Assembly: GCA_963675135.1 (NCBI GenBank)
Contig: OY776119.1
Location: 67,553,727 to 67,617,726, forward strand
Length of the DNA: 64,000 nucleotides
Origin: Galeopsis tetrahit
Lineage: Eukaryota > Streptophyta > Magnoliopsida > Lamiales > Lamiaceae
Direction of reading: 5' to 3'
The number at the start of each line of letters is the position of its first letter. Within the stretch, counting starts at the first letter, position 1. A program made the translations under genes and the position numbers. Below the pieces are notes generated by a model. The model searched no databases. It was not told the origin of the DNA and saw only the letters and a list, made by a program, of their open reading frames with translations. Below are positions 33,743 through 44,345 of this stretch, one piece after another.

Positions 33743-35319
33743 CTAGTTTTTTACCCGTGCGATGCACGGGCTTGTTGTAATATTTTTTGGTTGTAGTCGA
33801 TAAATATCATCAATTATTTTATTTGTTTAACAAATGTTTTTGTGGCTTTGTAATGCATGTTGGTTTTAAATTAGTTTGAATAAATTGAAGCTTTTAATAA
33901 AAAAGAATTGAAAACATTCAACTTGGAATGACATTAGAAATTAAAGAGAAATTTTAAATAAACATAACACCAAATTCAAGTAAAATCAATAAATCTTCAA
34001 TATATAATTAGATTTTTGAAATAGACCGAATCTCTAAGATATTGAATAATCATTTTACTTATCAAAATCATCTCATAAGTTTTTATTTAAATTTCAAAAA
34101 TTCGGTTATACCATGCATGTTGGTATTAGAAATTCAAACATAAAGAATTGATTAAGTCCTAATCATCCTTACTAATCTCACTTAAAACTTCTCTAAGCCA
34201 TTAAACCAATTTCTTGCTTCTCAACATCATTTTTTAATTACAATAATATGTAAGATGAAATGTACAGAGCCATGAACATCAACGTTTTAGATTAATAAAA
34301 TATATTTTGATATGATAAATCATAAATCAGATCAAATATAATTAAACTTATAATATAGATTTTTTTTATTAATTTCAGGGAAGTGGAAAAGATAAGAAAA
34401 TATATTTAGATAAAATAAATCATAAATCGAATCAAATATAATTAAACTTATAATATAGATTTTTTATGGCACATAGGACTACTTTATGAATCTTCTCCAT
34501 AATTTTTTCCCTCAACTTTAATTGACCAATTTCCATTCTTATTTCACTCACACTGGAACCATAAACCTCTCCTACTATCGAACATTTGAAAATTTGTTGA
34601 ATACTGATATGATAGCAAACATTTCATTCAAAAATGATAGGCAACCACCAATTATAAATGTGCATAAAAAGAGGAGACAAGGAGCTTAAGGTCAATTATG
34701 GGTATACTTTAGTAGAGGTGGTTATATTTGAGTATAGGTCTCTATATATAGGAGGAGTTGAGTAAATGTTTATCGATCATCTAGAAATCATCTGTAAACT
34801 TGCAGCCTTGTGGCAGACGGATTATTCCTGTGTGGCCCTTTCGAGGGAGTTTTATCATTCAATACAATTCTTATTATTCCAAATAGCCTATCTCCCTTTC
34901 TCTCACATCAAAAAACTATTTGAGATTCTCACTTTCTTGCATCAAAAAACTTCTTCCACGCCCCTGCATATGTAAATATGAATATAGGATAAACATATTT
35001 ATAGTCCTTCAAGTTTAGAATATGTATAAACTTTTCATCCTAAATTTCTAATATAAAAATCGTAAAGTCGCCATCAGCCTCTTTAATTTATATTTTTGCC
35101 AACACTCCTATCGTATCCATTGCGCGCACAAGCGTATAATTTTACATGAACTTGTCAATATTTTGTAATTTCAATTGAAAGAATACCTAATTCCATTTTA
35201 AGTTTCAATGACCACTATCCATGAATCCAGATAAGTATTCATACTTTTTCAATAATTCACTAAAACTTGATCCGTATGATATCACCGTAAATCTATAGAA
35301 GTTACTATTGTTTAATTTG

Positions 35320-35970
35320 TAGTGCTTATCAGAGAGGCTACCAAGAACTGCACGGACCTAGCATTATCTGCTGTCTCTGCCCAAATGGTACTCAACTGAA
35401 AATATGCAAATCAAAAGTAAAATTAAAAAAAAAAAAAAGTATTGCAATATTGCTTATCACTGCATCTAATGAACAGAGCCGAAGAAATAATTTTTTCTTA
35501 ATTGAAAGTACTGCAAATTATTAAAAATATATTTCTTTTTTTTTTAGTAATTTATGTCAGCAATAACATACCAAAAATGAAACTGACTCTTTCAAGACGA
35601 CAATAAAAAATTTACTATCCTAGTTCGATAACAAAATTTAAGGTCGTATTACCTGATCATTCTCATACCAGAGTTCATCAGCTGCACGTGGTGCAAATTG
35701 GACAGTGATGTGATCCAAGCGAGATTGCCGACTGAAATTAAATAAAATGGTAAAGTTTAGCAAATGAGTTAGGGAAGAATGTTAGAAAGGCAAGCAATGA
35801 TATCTGCTAAAATAGGGTGATCTAGCACCGTTCAAATTGACAAAATTCAGAAAATTAAAAATAATAAAATGAAGTTGTATGCTCATACCGCAACATTCCT
35901 TTCCTAACTTTCATGTGATCCATTTTCAACCGTACATAACTCGAGAGGCCTTCTAAATTTTGTTCTGAAG
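35320..35970 (-). pseudogene. Further exon-like segments in H2, gene not recognised
   Basis: Three minus-strand segments with splice-like borders read, in order: LEGLSSYVRLKMDHMKVRKG (about 35965-35893, donor GTATGA), RQSRLDHITVQFAPRAADEL then WYENDQ (about 35740-35655, acceptor TTTCAG, donor GTAATA), and LSTIWAETADNARSVQFLVA (from about 35395, acceptor TTTTCAG). Phases of the first two join without a break. They do not continue the Nudix sequence, so they may come from a second captured gene. I do not recognise the family. Confidence 0.45.
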
Positions 35971-36039
35971 AAATCAAGAGCCTAACATATTGTATTATGA
36001 ATGTAAGAAAATCGAAGATAATTAATTAAATTAGGCAAA

Positions 36040-36340
36040 ATACCAGTTGTAAGAGCCCATATCACATAAGATTCATTATCAACCTAGTGATTAAAGAAAT
36101 GGAGCATATATTTAACTCCCTTCCAATTTTGCTCCTATTTTTTCATCCTGATAATTTTTTTCAGCAATTTACAACTCAAACATGGCAAACAACAATAATT
36201 AACACACAAACCTTCATAAACATATCTAATAGAGCATCAAATATCGATTCCACTTCATTTGTATTAATTTGGTGTTGGACTGACAAACTCATCTTGTCCC
36301 AAATTACCCCAATCACTGGAACTCCAACAATATTTCTCCT
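36040..36340 (-). pseudogene. Captured Nudix hydrolase (NUDX15/CoA pyrophosphatase-type) exons in H2
   Basis: One minus-strand segment (about 36335-36210) reads VGVPVIGVIWDKMSLSV and TNEVESIFDALLDMFMK, ending at a GTTTGT donor. The next (about 36085-36045) reads VDNESYVIWALTTG and ends at GTATTT. In plant Nudix hydrolases of the CoA-diphosphatase group, the segment following the Nudix box has PVIGI..DK....PN..EVE.IFDAPLEMFLK and then ..Y.IWGLTAGILI, in this order. The Nudix box itself (REAxxEE) is not seen. The fragments are non-functional and were probably captured by the Helitron. Confidence 0.65.
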
Positions 36341-37245
36341 GCATACAAAAATCATTAAATTCTTAATTAGGATTCTAAAAAGAAAAAAATAAACCATATA
36401 CCAATATTTCTCCTGCATACAAAAATCATTAAATTCTTAATTAGAATTCTAAAAAGAAAAAAATAAACCATATACCTTAGGCGTGGAAGGGTTTAAGAAC
36501 AGCTACAACCTCTACAATCAAATGACTCAATCCAATCAATTCACTTTCAAATCTTGAAAACTTAATCACTGCCAAAAATAAAATAAAATGAAGAAAGGCA
36601 TGAAGAAAGGGTACCAAAATGGAAGCCTTCGGTGACTGTGGTGGCTACGACTGTCATAATCTCTTTTCCGGTGGCTATAGTTTTTCATTCCCGTCCTTAT
36701 TCTCCGCGACACTCATTTTTCTTCAATCGGGCGGCCCCAATTTGAGTCTGCAGGTGGCGAAGGAGATTCGTCGCATATCTATAAATCAAAATACAAATTT
36801 AGTTATTAGCATCTCTAAAATCAAACGACCAACTGAAAAAATAATTGTGATCTAAAAATGATGTTGAACTCACCATTATCAGGATCGATTAAATAACGGC
36901 AATTTCGGGTAGATGAAGAAGCTGGGTTGAATTAATGGGAATTCAAAGGTTGGAAGTTAAATGAAAATGTAACGCTCAAGGAGTTATGGAGAATTTAATT
37001 TTGGGAGAGGGAAAAGAGGAGTGCATAACATAATTCTAAGCAAGTATGACACGTGTAATGCCGTGTAATGCCACATGGCAGAAATAGAAATACACATGTC
37101 AGAACCTGGAGAGCCACGTGGCAGAATTTAGAGAGAACTTTCCTCCTTTTATTATATAAGATTTCTTTATCTATTTCACAATAAATAACATTCTTTTTTA
37201 CATTGAACTTATAAAATTTATAAATTATTGTTTGAAATAAATAAA

Positions 37246-37467
37246 GGTAAAGTCTAGTATGCACTCGAGTGCATGCTGTGCACCCTAGTCCACGTGCACT
37301 TTTCAGTTTACTGACTTACACTTTTGGTAAATGGTGTTGCACTTTTCAATTATTACTAAAAATATTATTATACAGTTTAATAATTGAAAAGTGCAACACC
37401 ATTTACCAAAAAGTGCAACATGGATTAGGGTGCACAACATGCACTCGAGTCCATAGCAGACCAACCC
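37246..37467. mobile_element. Palindromic Mutator-type MITE, copy 2
   Basis: The 222-bp element is flanked by the 9-bp duplication ataaataaa (37237-37245, 37468-37476). It is highly similar to copy 1 at 22475-22710, starting ggtaaagtctagtatgcact and ending gcagaccaaccc, with a shorter right arm. Different target duplications show that the two copies inserted independently. Confidence 0.88.
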
Positions 37468-37491
37468 ATAAATAAAATACTATAATTTATA

Positions 37492-37784
37492 CTCCCTCCG
37501 TCCAATTTTATTATGCCCATTTCTCCGGGCATGAATTTTAATGAATATTGATTAGTTTATGTATAAAGTAGATAAGTTGGGGGTATGATGGGATGTTGTG
37601 GGGTCCATTTATAGGTAAAGTGATTGTTTATGAATAAATTTAGTGGCAATTTGAGTAAATAAGTGATGGTGGGAGGGTGGAGATAAAGTAGTATGAATAG
37701 TATTATTTCTAAAAAGGGAATGAGCATAATAAAATTGGACAACCAAAAAAGGAAAGTGGAAATAATGAAATTGGACGGAGGAAG
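37492..37784. mobile_element. Stowaway-type MITE (Tc1/mariner)
   Basis: The 293-bp element is flanked by TA. The left end is ctccctccgtccaatttta; the right end, reverse-complemented, is cttcctccgtccaatttca. The CTCCCTCCGTCC terminus and TA duplication are typical of plant Stowaway elements. A truncated relative lies in intron 1 of the DUF604 gene. Confidence 0.85.
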
Positions 37785-37808
37785 TATATTTTTTTATTTT
37801 TTTACAAT

Positions 37809-37832
37809 CTCGCATAGCGAGTTTTGCACTAG
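37809..37832 (+). other. Candidate Helitron 3' terminus on the + strand
   Basis: The hairpin ctcgc-ata-gcgag (37809-37821) is followed by ttttgca and CTAG|T. The structure fits a Helitron end, but no matching 5' terminus was located upstream. It lies about 570 bp left of the RH42 start codon. Confidence 0.45.
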
Positions 37833-38080
37833 TTCACTAAGGGTATGTTTGGTTTGTTAGATTAGTATGGATTATGCTCGATTGATTATTTATTCCCGAC
37901 TAATCAAACGTTTGATTTGATTGATTGTGACCCGAATTTAATGTAAAGCCCACTAATTTTTTATTATTTATCATGTATTTGTGGAACTAATAGTTCTAGG
38001 GAAATGGTGAGTTAATTTGTCAAATTCCATCAATCCAAACTAGCCATAAATACACAAGGATTTCAAAAAAAAAAAAGTTC

Positions 38081-38147
38081 ACGTGGGCCATTTTTCTTGA
38101 ATCAGAAGTGGGCTAGGCGTAGAGCCAATGCTCATATATAAAGCCCA
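38081..38147 (+). promoter_or_regulatory. Probable core promoter of the RH42-like gene
   Basis: A TATA-like box catatataaagc lies at about 38133-38143. Around it are site-II-type TGGGCY motifs: tgggcc (38084-38089), tgggct (38109-38114) and the inverted agccca (38142-38147). Such motifs mark promoters of constitutively expressed plant genes. The 5' leader appears to contain an intron beginning GTAAGT at 38268, with a candidate acceptor AG at 38351-38352 or 38393-38394. Confidence 0.45.
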
Positions 38148-38401
38148 AATACGGACCAATTAATACATACAAATAAAAATTAGGGGAAGAATGCCCTAAT
38201 TAAAATTAGGGCAAGGAATCAAATCGACGATTGCGAACTCACTGTGACCGAGCAAGCGAATTTGAAGGTAAGTAATTGAGAATCTTGTTCTTTCTTTGTT
38301 TGCCTGTGTGATCTTGTTTTGATATTTGTTTCTATCAATTTCCAACTGCGAGTAGCTTGATTTCCGGCGGTGATTGTCGCTATTTAAAATATAGTGGGTC
38401 G

Positions 38402-41400
38402 ATGGAAGAAGTTAAAGGAAAATCTAAGAGGGATGGAGAGGATCGGAAGCGTGAAAAGGTGAGGCTGAAGGAGAAGGAGAGGGAGAGGGAGCGCGATAGT
38501 CGCCATGAGAGGGAGAAGAGTGTTGATGAGAAGAGCAGCCGCGACAAAGAAAAACACAAGAGTAGTAAGCGTCGTGAAAGGGAACACGAACATGAGAGAG
38601 ACAGGGAGAAGGAGAGGGAAAGGGAAAGGGGAAGGGATAGAGTTAGAGAGAAGGAGAAAGAAAGAGAGAAGGAGAGAGAAAAACACGGAGAGAGAGAAAG
38701 GGAGCGGGAGCGAAGGGAGAGGGGTCGGGAGAGGGACAAGGAGAAGGATAGAGAAAGGAAAGACAGGGAGAAAAAACAAGAAAGGGAGAAGCCGCATAGT
38801 AGTGATGATGATGTGAAAGTACATGAGAGAAAAAGGCGTAGGAGAGATGAGGATCATCATCAGACAAGAGATTCAGATGAGAACAGCACCAAGACGAATC
38901 GGCAGAGAGATGGTAGTGAAGATCGAAAAAAAGGAGATGTGGGAGATGTACAAGTGAGGAAAGAAAAGACTCGAGAAGAAGATTTAGCTGATGAGCAAAA
39001 GAGATTGGATGAGGAGATGGAGAAACGGAGGAGGAGAGTTCAAGAGTGGCAGGAGTTGAAAAGGAAGAAGGAGGAATCTGAGAAAGAACAGCTTGGTGTG
39101 CCAATGACTCATGAACAACATGAGTCTGGCAAGGCCTGGACCTTGGAAGGGGAATCTGATGATGATGATGAAGCTGGCCTTGATGGAACATCGGCAATGG
39201 ATGAGGACGAAAATGAGGAAAATGCTGTGAAGCCCACTGGTGAGGATGTAAATGCTATGTCTGTTGATCTTGCTGAGGATAAGGCAACTCCGTCTACACT
39301 GCTAAATGGTGGCTATCATGCTCCTGTTGAGGATGAAGACGAAATTGATCCATTAGATGCATTTATGAATTCGATGGTTTTGCCTGAAGTCGAGAAGCTA
39401 AACAGTAGTGTGCCTCCTGTGTCAAACGAATCTGGTCCTGTAGTAGCTGAAAAGAATGGCAAACCGAACTCTGGAAAATCCAGAAATGGGAAGAGCAAAT
39501 CAATGGGACGAATTATTCCTGGAGATAATTCTGATTCGGACTATGATGATGATGAAAATGACGAAGATCCCTCGGAGGATGAAGACGATGAAGAATTCAT
39601 GAAAAGGGTGAAGAAGACTAAAGTTGAGAAACTTTCAATAGTGGACCATTCAAAAATCGAATATCCTCCCTTTCGGAAGAATTTCTATATCGAAGTGAAG
39701 GAGATTTCAAGGATAACACCTGAAGAAGTGGCTGCTTATAGGAAACAACTGGAATTGAAGATACATGGAAAAGATGTACCCAAACCTATCAAAACTTGGC
39801 ATCAGACAGGATTGTCAACTAAAATTCTAGATAACATCAAGAAGCTGGGTTTTGAAAAGCCAATGTCCATTCAAGCTCAAGCCTTGCCTGTAATTATGAG
39901 TGGTCGAGACTGCATTGGTATCGCAAAGACTGGATCAGGTAAAACCTTAGCATTTGTTCTACCCATGTTGCGACACATTAAGGACCAACCTCCTTTGATG
40001 TCAGGGGATGGGCCTATTGGGCTTATCATGGCTCCCACAAGGGAGCTTGTCCAGCAAATTCATAGTGATATAAGGAAGTTTACGAAGGTGATGGGTCTCA
40101 CCTGTGTGCCTGTATACGGAGGTTCTGGGGTTGCTCAGCAGATCAGTGACTTGAAACGAGGGGCTGAGATTGTTGTTTGTACCCCTGGTAGAATGATTGA
40201 TATATTGTGTACTAGTGGTGGAAAGATTACGAATTTGCGCCGTGTTACTTACTTGGTCATGGATGAAGCTGATCGTATGTTTGATATGGGTTTCGAACCT
40301 CAGATAACAAGAATTGTCCAGAATACGAGACCAGATCGCCAAACTGTTTTATTTTCTGCTACTTTCCCTCGTCAAGTTGAGATTTTGGCTCGTAAAGTGT
40401 TGAATAAACCTGTTGAATTACAGGTAGGTGGTAGGAGTGTTGTGAATAAGGACATAACCCAACTTGTTGAGGTAAGACCAGAAGGTGATAGGTTCCTTAG
40501 ACTGTTAGAAATACTTGGAGAATGGTATGAGAAGGGAAAAATATTAATATTTGTCCACTCACAAGATAAATGTGATTCACTGTTTAAGGATTTGCTTAGA
40601 TCTGGATATCCTTGCTTATCACTTCACGGGGCAAAGGATCAGACAGACCGTGAATCTACGATAGCTGATTTTAAAAGCAATGTGTGCAATTTGTTGGTTG
40701 CTACAAGTGTTGCTGCTAGAGGTTTAGATGTGAAGGAGCTTGAACTAGTTGTTAACTATGATGTTCCCAATCATTACGAGGATTATGTTCACCGTGTTGG
40801 AAGAACAGGCCGAGCTGGTAATAAAGGGTGTGCGATTACATTTGTGTCTGAGGATGATGCAAGATATGCACCAGATCTTGTAAAAGCTCTTGAATTATCG
40901 GAGCAGAGTGTGCCAAATGACCTAAAGGCCCTTGCTGATGGTTTTATGGCGAAGGTGAATCAGGGCCTTGAGCAAGCTCATGGGACTGGTTATGGTGGTA
41001 GTGGTTTTAAATTTAACGAAGAGGAGGATGAAGTGAGAAGAGCAGCAAAGAAAGCCCAAGCAAAAGAGTATGGTTTTGAGGAAGATAAATCAGATTCAGA
41101 TGATGAAGATGAAGGAATTAGAAAAGCTGGTGGTGAAATATCTCACCAGGCTGTGCTTGCTCAAGCTGCTGCTTTAGCTGCTGTTTCCAAGGTGAGTGCT
41201 GGTTCAGTCTCAACAGGCCAGCACAACCCGAATGGATTGCCCGTTTCTTTGCCTAATGCTCTTGGGTTGACACTTCCATCAGTGGCGACAGCTGTTCCTG
41301 GCCAGCCGGTAGGTGCTGGTGATGCAGCTGCTAGGGCAGCAGCTCTTGCAGCTGCCATGAATTTGCAACATAACTTGGCGAAGATTCAGGCTGATGCTTT

Positions 41401-41713
41401 GCCTGAACATTACGAAGCTGAATTGGAAATAAACGATTTTCCTCAAAATGCTCGGTGGAAGGTGACACATAAGGAAACTCTGGGGCCCATCTCTGAATGG
41501 ACTGGGGCTGCTATAACAACTAGAGGGCAGTTTTATCCACCTGGCAAGGTTGCGGGACCAGGAGAGAGAAAGCTTTACTTGTTCATTGAGGGGCCCACAG
41601 AGCAATCTGTCAAGAGAGCAAAAGCAGATCTCAAGCGTGTGTTAGAGGAGATTACGAATCAAGTATCGTCTCTTCCAGGTTCAGCGCAACCTGGCCGATA
41701 TTCTGTTGTGTAA
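38402..41713 (+). CDS. RH42: DEAD-box ATP-dependent RNA helicase, RH42/Prp5 (DDX46) type
   Basis: The single-exon frame is 1103 codons long; I chose the ATG at 38402, the first ATG in frame. The first 230 residues are an Arg/Glu/Lys-rich, SR-like region of (K/R)E-repeats. An acidic region with DPLDAFMNSMVLPEVEKL follows, then KIEYPPFRKNFYIEV. The helicase core has the Q motif (GFEKPMSIQAQALP), Walker A AKTGSGKT (about residue 510), PTRELVQQ, TPGRMIDIL, DEAD (about 621-624), SAT (about 652), ARGLD and HRVGRTGRAG (about 797). The C-terminus carries ARWKVTHKETLGPISEWTGA and a KH-like end. Prp5/DDX46 helicases act in the nucleus, remodelling U2 snRNP at the branch site during prespliceosome assembly. 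All motifs are intact. Length is close to the Arabidopsis protein. The nearest TE is a MITE 0.6 kb upstream. Confidence 0.95.
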   Translation: MEEVKGKSKRDGEDRKREKVRLKEKERERERDSRHEREKSVDEKSSRDKEKHKSSKRREREHEHERDREKERERERGRDRVREKEKEREKEREKHGERERERERRERGRERDKEKDRERKDREKKQEREKPHSSDDDVKVHERKRRRRDEDHHQTRDSDENSTKTNRQRDGSEDRKKGDVGDVQVRKEKTREEDLADEQKRLDEEMEKRRRRVQEWQELKRKKEESEKEQLGVPMTHEQHESGKAWTLEGESDDDDEAGLDGTSAMDEDENEENAVKPTGEDVNAMSVDLAEDKATPSTLLNGGYHAPVEDEDEIDPLDAFMNSMVLPEVEKLNSSVPPVSNESGPVVAEKNGKPNSGKSRNGKSKSMGRIIPGDNSDSDYDDDENDEDPSEDEDDEEFMKRVKKTKVEKLSIVDHSKIEYPPFRKNFYIEVKEISRITPEEVAAYRKQLELKIHGKDVPKPIKTWHQTGLSTKILDNIKKLGFEKPMSIQAQALPVIMSGRDCIGIAKTGSGKTLAFVLPMLRHIKDQPPLMSGDGPIGLIMAPTRELVQQIHSDIRKFTKVMGLTCVPVYGGSGVAQQISDLKRGAEIVVCTPGRMIDILCTSGGKITNLRRVTYLVMDEADRMFDMGFEPQITRIVQNTRPDRQTVLFSATFPRQVEILARKVLNKPVELQVGGRSVVNKDITQLVEVRPEGDRFLRLLEILGEWYEKGKILIFVHSQDKCDSLFKDLLRSGYPCLSLHGAKDQTDRESTIADFKSNVCNLLVATSVAARGLDVKELELVVNYDVPNHYEDYVHRVGRTGRAGNKGCAITFVSEDDARYAPDLVKALELSEQSVPNDLKALADGFMAKVNQGLEQAHGTGYGGSGFKFNEEEDEVRRAAKKAQAKEYGFEEDKSDSDDEDEGIRKAGGEISHQAVLAQAAALAAVSKVSAGSVSTGQHNPNGLPVSLPNALGLTLPSVATAVPGQPVGAGDAAARAAALAAAMNLQHNLAKIQADALPEHYEAELEINDFPQNARWKVTHKETLGPISEWTGAAITTRGQFYPPGKVAGPGERKLYLFIEGPTEQSVKRAKADLKRVLEEITNQVSSLPGSAQPGRYSVV

Positions 41714-41871
41714 GGGCACATTTTTTTTTCTCTTTGGAGTTTGTATAATGAGAATGATTTGTCATTATTTTTGCCCAAGTATACTTTGTTTGACTTGCTA
41801 TTACGGAAATTTATTATGATACTCATTCTAAAATATTCTTGTTTTTTATATGTGCACATCTTTATCTCTCG

Positions 41872-41877
41872 AATAAA
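41872..41877 (+). terminator. Poly(A) signal of the RH42-like gene
   Basis: AATAAA lies about 160 bp after the stop codon, in a T-rich 3' region. A second AATAAA occurs near 42074. Either could be used. Confidence 0.5.
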
Positions 41878-42099
41878 TTGATCAGGTCCTTGGTGTTGCT
41901 TTTTTGATCCTGAGTATAAATTGGTGCTTGTTGGCTATATTGTCTGGATCGTGAACAGTCCCTCTACTGAAGCCATTTCTTAATTGGGAGGTGGGAGGAA
42001 TCTCACTTGCTGTCAACATTCAGTTAGTTTGCATCAATTTGCTGCAATTGAGCTCTCAATTGTGGCAAATCTTCAATAAATTGTTATAGAAATGGTATA

Positions 42100-44336
42100 G
42101 ATGGGGTATTCATATGTGAAGTTATATCTGCCAGAATCTTCTGTTTTCATGATATTCTTGAGTCTCAGATCTGTCTTGCTGTACTTTTTAGTTTGTGCTA
42201 TATTTTGTGTTCTTTTTTAGTATCATATCAGGGCTCATTTGGTAGTGGCTATAACTGGTGGGATCAAATCCCTCTATATGGAAGAGGCATCAGGCTTGTT
42301 TTTCCGTATGTGTTTTACAAGCTCCAACAGTTACTTGAATTAAATTTTGAGTTGCCAAACAAATTTGTCTTTTTTACATTGTGCTTTTCATCAGACAACT
42401 TAACTGAGTTTGAAATCATAGTTGATGTTCGAAGAATCCCCTTCCACACCATCACTTGATGAATCTTCGATTGCAGTCGCAAACAATGCCATTCACAGAG
42501 TAAGCAGCAATTCAGAGTGAAATTTCTTGCAAATATATTGGCGTGTAGGGATATCCATGCTATTTGATGGTGGGAAATTTTCTGGTATTAGGTTGTGAGG
42601 AAGAAGCCAGCGGGTCAGAGCTCCTGGATCTGGATATCTGCCCCCAAAATCGCTCTAAATTTGTAAGATCTCCAATCAAATTGTCACAATTACCTTGTAC
42701 GTGGGACTGTTGTACTGGGATTTATAAACTGCTTTCCATTAACTTGCTTGGTTCAGTTTTTTTGAACTGTGGGTAATTTGTTGATGGCGGCATTTGTGAA
42801 GGGTTATGGTCACGAGCAATTATGACTTGAGACATTCAGGTATGATTTGAGGAAGATATGGGTAGAAAAGTAGTCCATTTAAATTACTGGTGGATGGGAA
42901 TGAATCATTGGGAATCCCATACGTCGATTTGTCCATTTTCTAAACGGGGCATTAAGTTAAGCTGGATTAAGGTAAGTGGTTTAGTAATTTGATGGTAAGA
43001 TGCCTATCTTGTTCCTTTCCAATTAAGTCCAAAAAAGATTCTGGGATTTGAGAAAGAAGATGTGAAGAATGTTATATAATCCCATATAGCCTGAGAGTTG
43101 AATTAATGGGTTTTTAATGAATAATACTTGCATTACATTTGTGAACTTCGATCATTGAATGTTACTCCTGTTTTTTATTGGTTGGATAATATGTTACTCC
43201 GTGAACATCACTGAATCCACTTGTTTTTATTTGAGTACAATACAATTTCCATATGCTGTTTTTATATGATTTGTAGTAATGTATGGTTTTTAAATTGCAA
43301 CAAAAAATTGAATTTGGCAAGTTGAAATCATATTTCCAACATCAACATTCGGTTTCTGCAGACTTGTGTTTGGCCCAGAAACTGACCGAATGGAAAGCTA
43401 AGCGTTCGGCTAGTCAACCGGACTACTCAGCGTACAACTCTGACCAAACGATATGATTATCGTTCAGTTGAACAGTTTTTCTGGCTAAATTTTGAAACGG
43501 TATCATTATCTTTACGTTATGTCTATTTTTTTTTTTAAATTATAGGGTGCGTGTAGAATTTTGTGGGGTTTGAGTTGTAGAACTCGTAAGTTTTTTTTTT
43601 TTTGTGTGTGGGAGAGGGAACTCGTATGTTTTTGTTTCTTTTGAAAATTGACCAGGGTACACTTTTTTTTTGGATACAAAAGAACCTTTTTTTTTTTTGA
43701 GGGTGGATACAAAAGAACCTAGAACAGTGGAACGCGAGAAAAAATTCCTAAAACATAGGTTCTTCAAGGCAGTTCTCCAATTCAATTCTATCATGAGAAG
43801 TATGCGTCATATAATGCATATAGAAGAAAGATGGTTTTACATGAGTAGACCATGTGATAAGTAATTAAGTATTATATGCTGCCAGAAGAACAAGAGTCGT
43901 ATAGGTGATGCAAAAACAAAATGTTCATCTCAAAGATCATGTTCATGTATGTTGTGGCTAGACCAAAATTTGCAAATAATGGTCAAGTGTCATTTGATGG
44001 TAAAATTGAATTTTTTTCATTCACAAAAAAGAAACTAACATAAAGAAATAAAAAAAAAATAGATTGAGGGGTATATTGGTGACGAAGCTCATGGATTCTA
44101 TCACCAAATATGTCATCAAGAACTGTCTTGTGAATGGTGTATGTAAAAATGTTAGACTGTAGTGTCATCATTAAGTTTTTTAAAATTAAGTCTCTAGAGC
44201 ATGAATTTAACTCATAATGGTGACATTAATTTGCAATTTACGTTCATATTTTGAGATTATTCCATCAATTAAGGCAAAATGACCTACTAATGCAAGTGAA
44301 AATATAATTATTGAACATGATAATATCAAATCACAT
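42100..44336. other. Intergenic DNA right of RH42, no gene recognised
   Basis: Short frames exist (42193-42459, 42564-42776) but none has a recognised domain. A more GC-balanced block lies at 43360-43470. Several T-runs with repeated phrases around aaaagaaccta lie at 43590-43740. Confidence 0.4.
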
Positions 44337-44345
44337 ATAAAACAA

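Larger units (their letters stand above)
33743..37161 (-). mobile_element. Helitron H2, non-autonomous, 3.4 kb, carrying gene fragments
   Basis: On the minus strand it starts A|TCTTATATAATAAAAGG with AGGAAAG following, and ends with the hairpin cccgtgc-atc-gcacggg (33754-33770), an 11-base tail and CTAG|T. Near the 5' end it shares gacatgtgtat and gccacgtgg-like phrases with H1, so both belong to one family. No Rep/helicase ORF is found. Exon-like minus-strand segments with GT-AG borders are present, two of which match Nudix hydrolase. Confidence 0.84.

Noticed and set aside
37840..38050. Possible hAT-like MITE between the Helitron end and the RH42 promoter
   Set aside because: Both ends contain a loosely inverted gtttggtttg/ccaaac, but no target duplication or extended TIR could be found.
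38357..38401. Upstream extension of RH42 beginning with a TTG codon
   Set aside because: There is no ATG. The stretch lies in the 5' leader, next to a probable intron acceptor, and is not part of the family's conserved N-terminus.
38380..39197. Long minus-strand frames rich in Ser/Leu/Pro opposite the RH42 N-terminus
   Set aside because: They mirror the Arg/Glu/Lys-rich repeats of the sense gene, have no domain, and overlap a clear conserved CDS.
42193..42776. Short plus-strand frames downstream of RH42
   Set aside because: They show no domain and AT-rich 3'-flank composition; they are probably chance frames.
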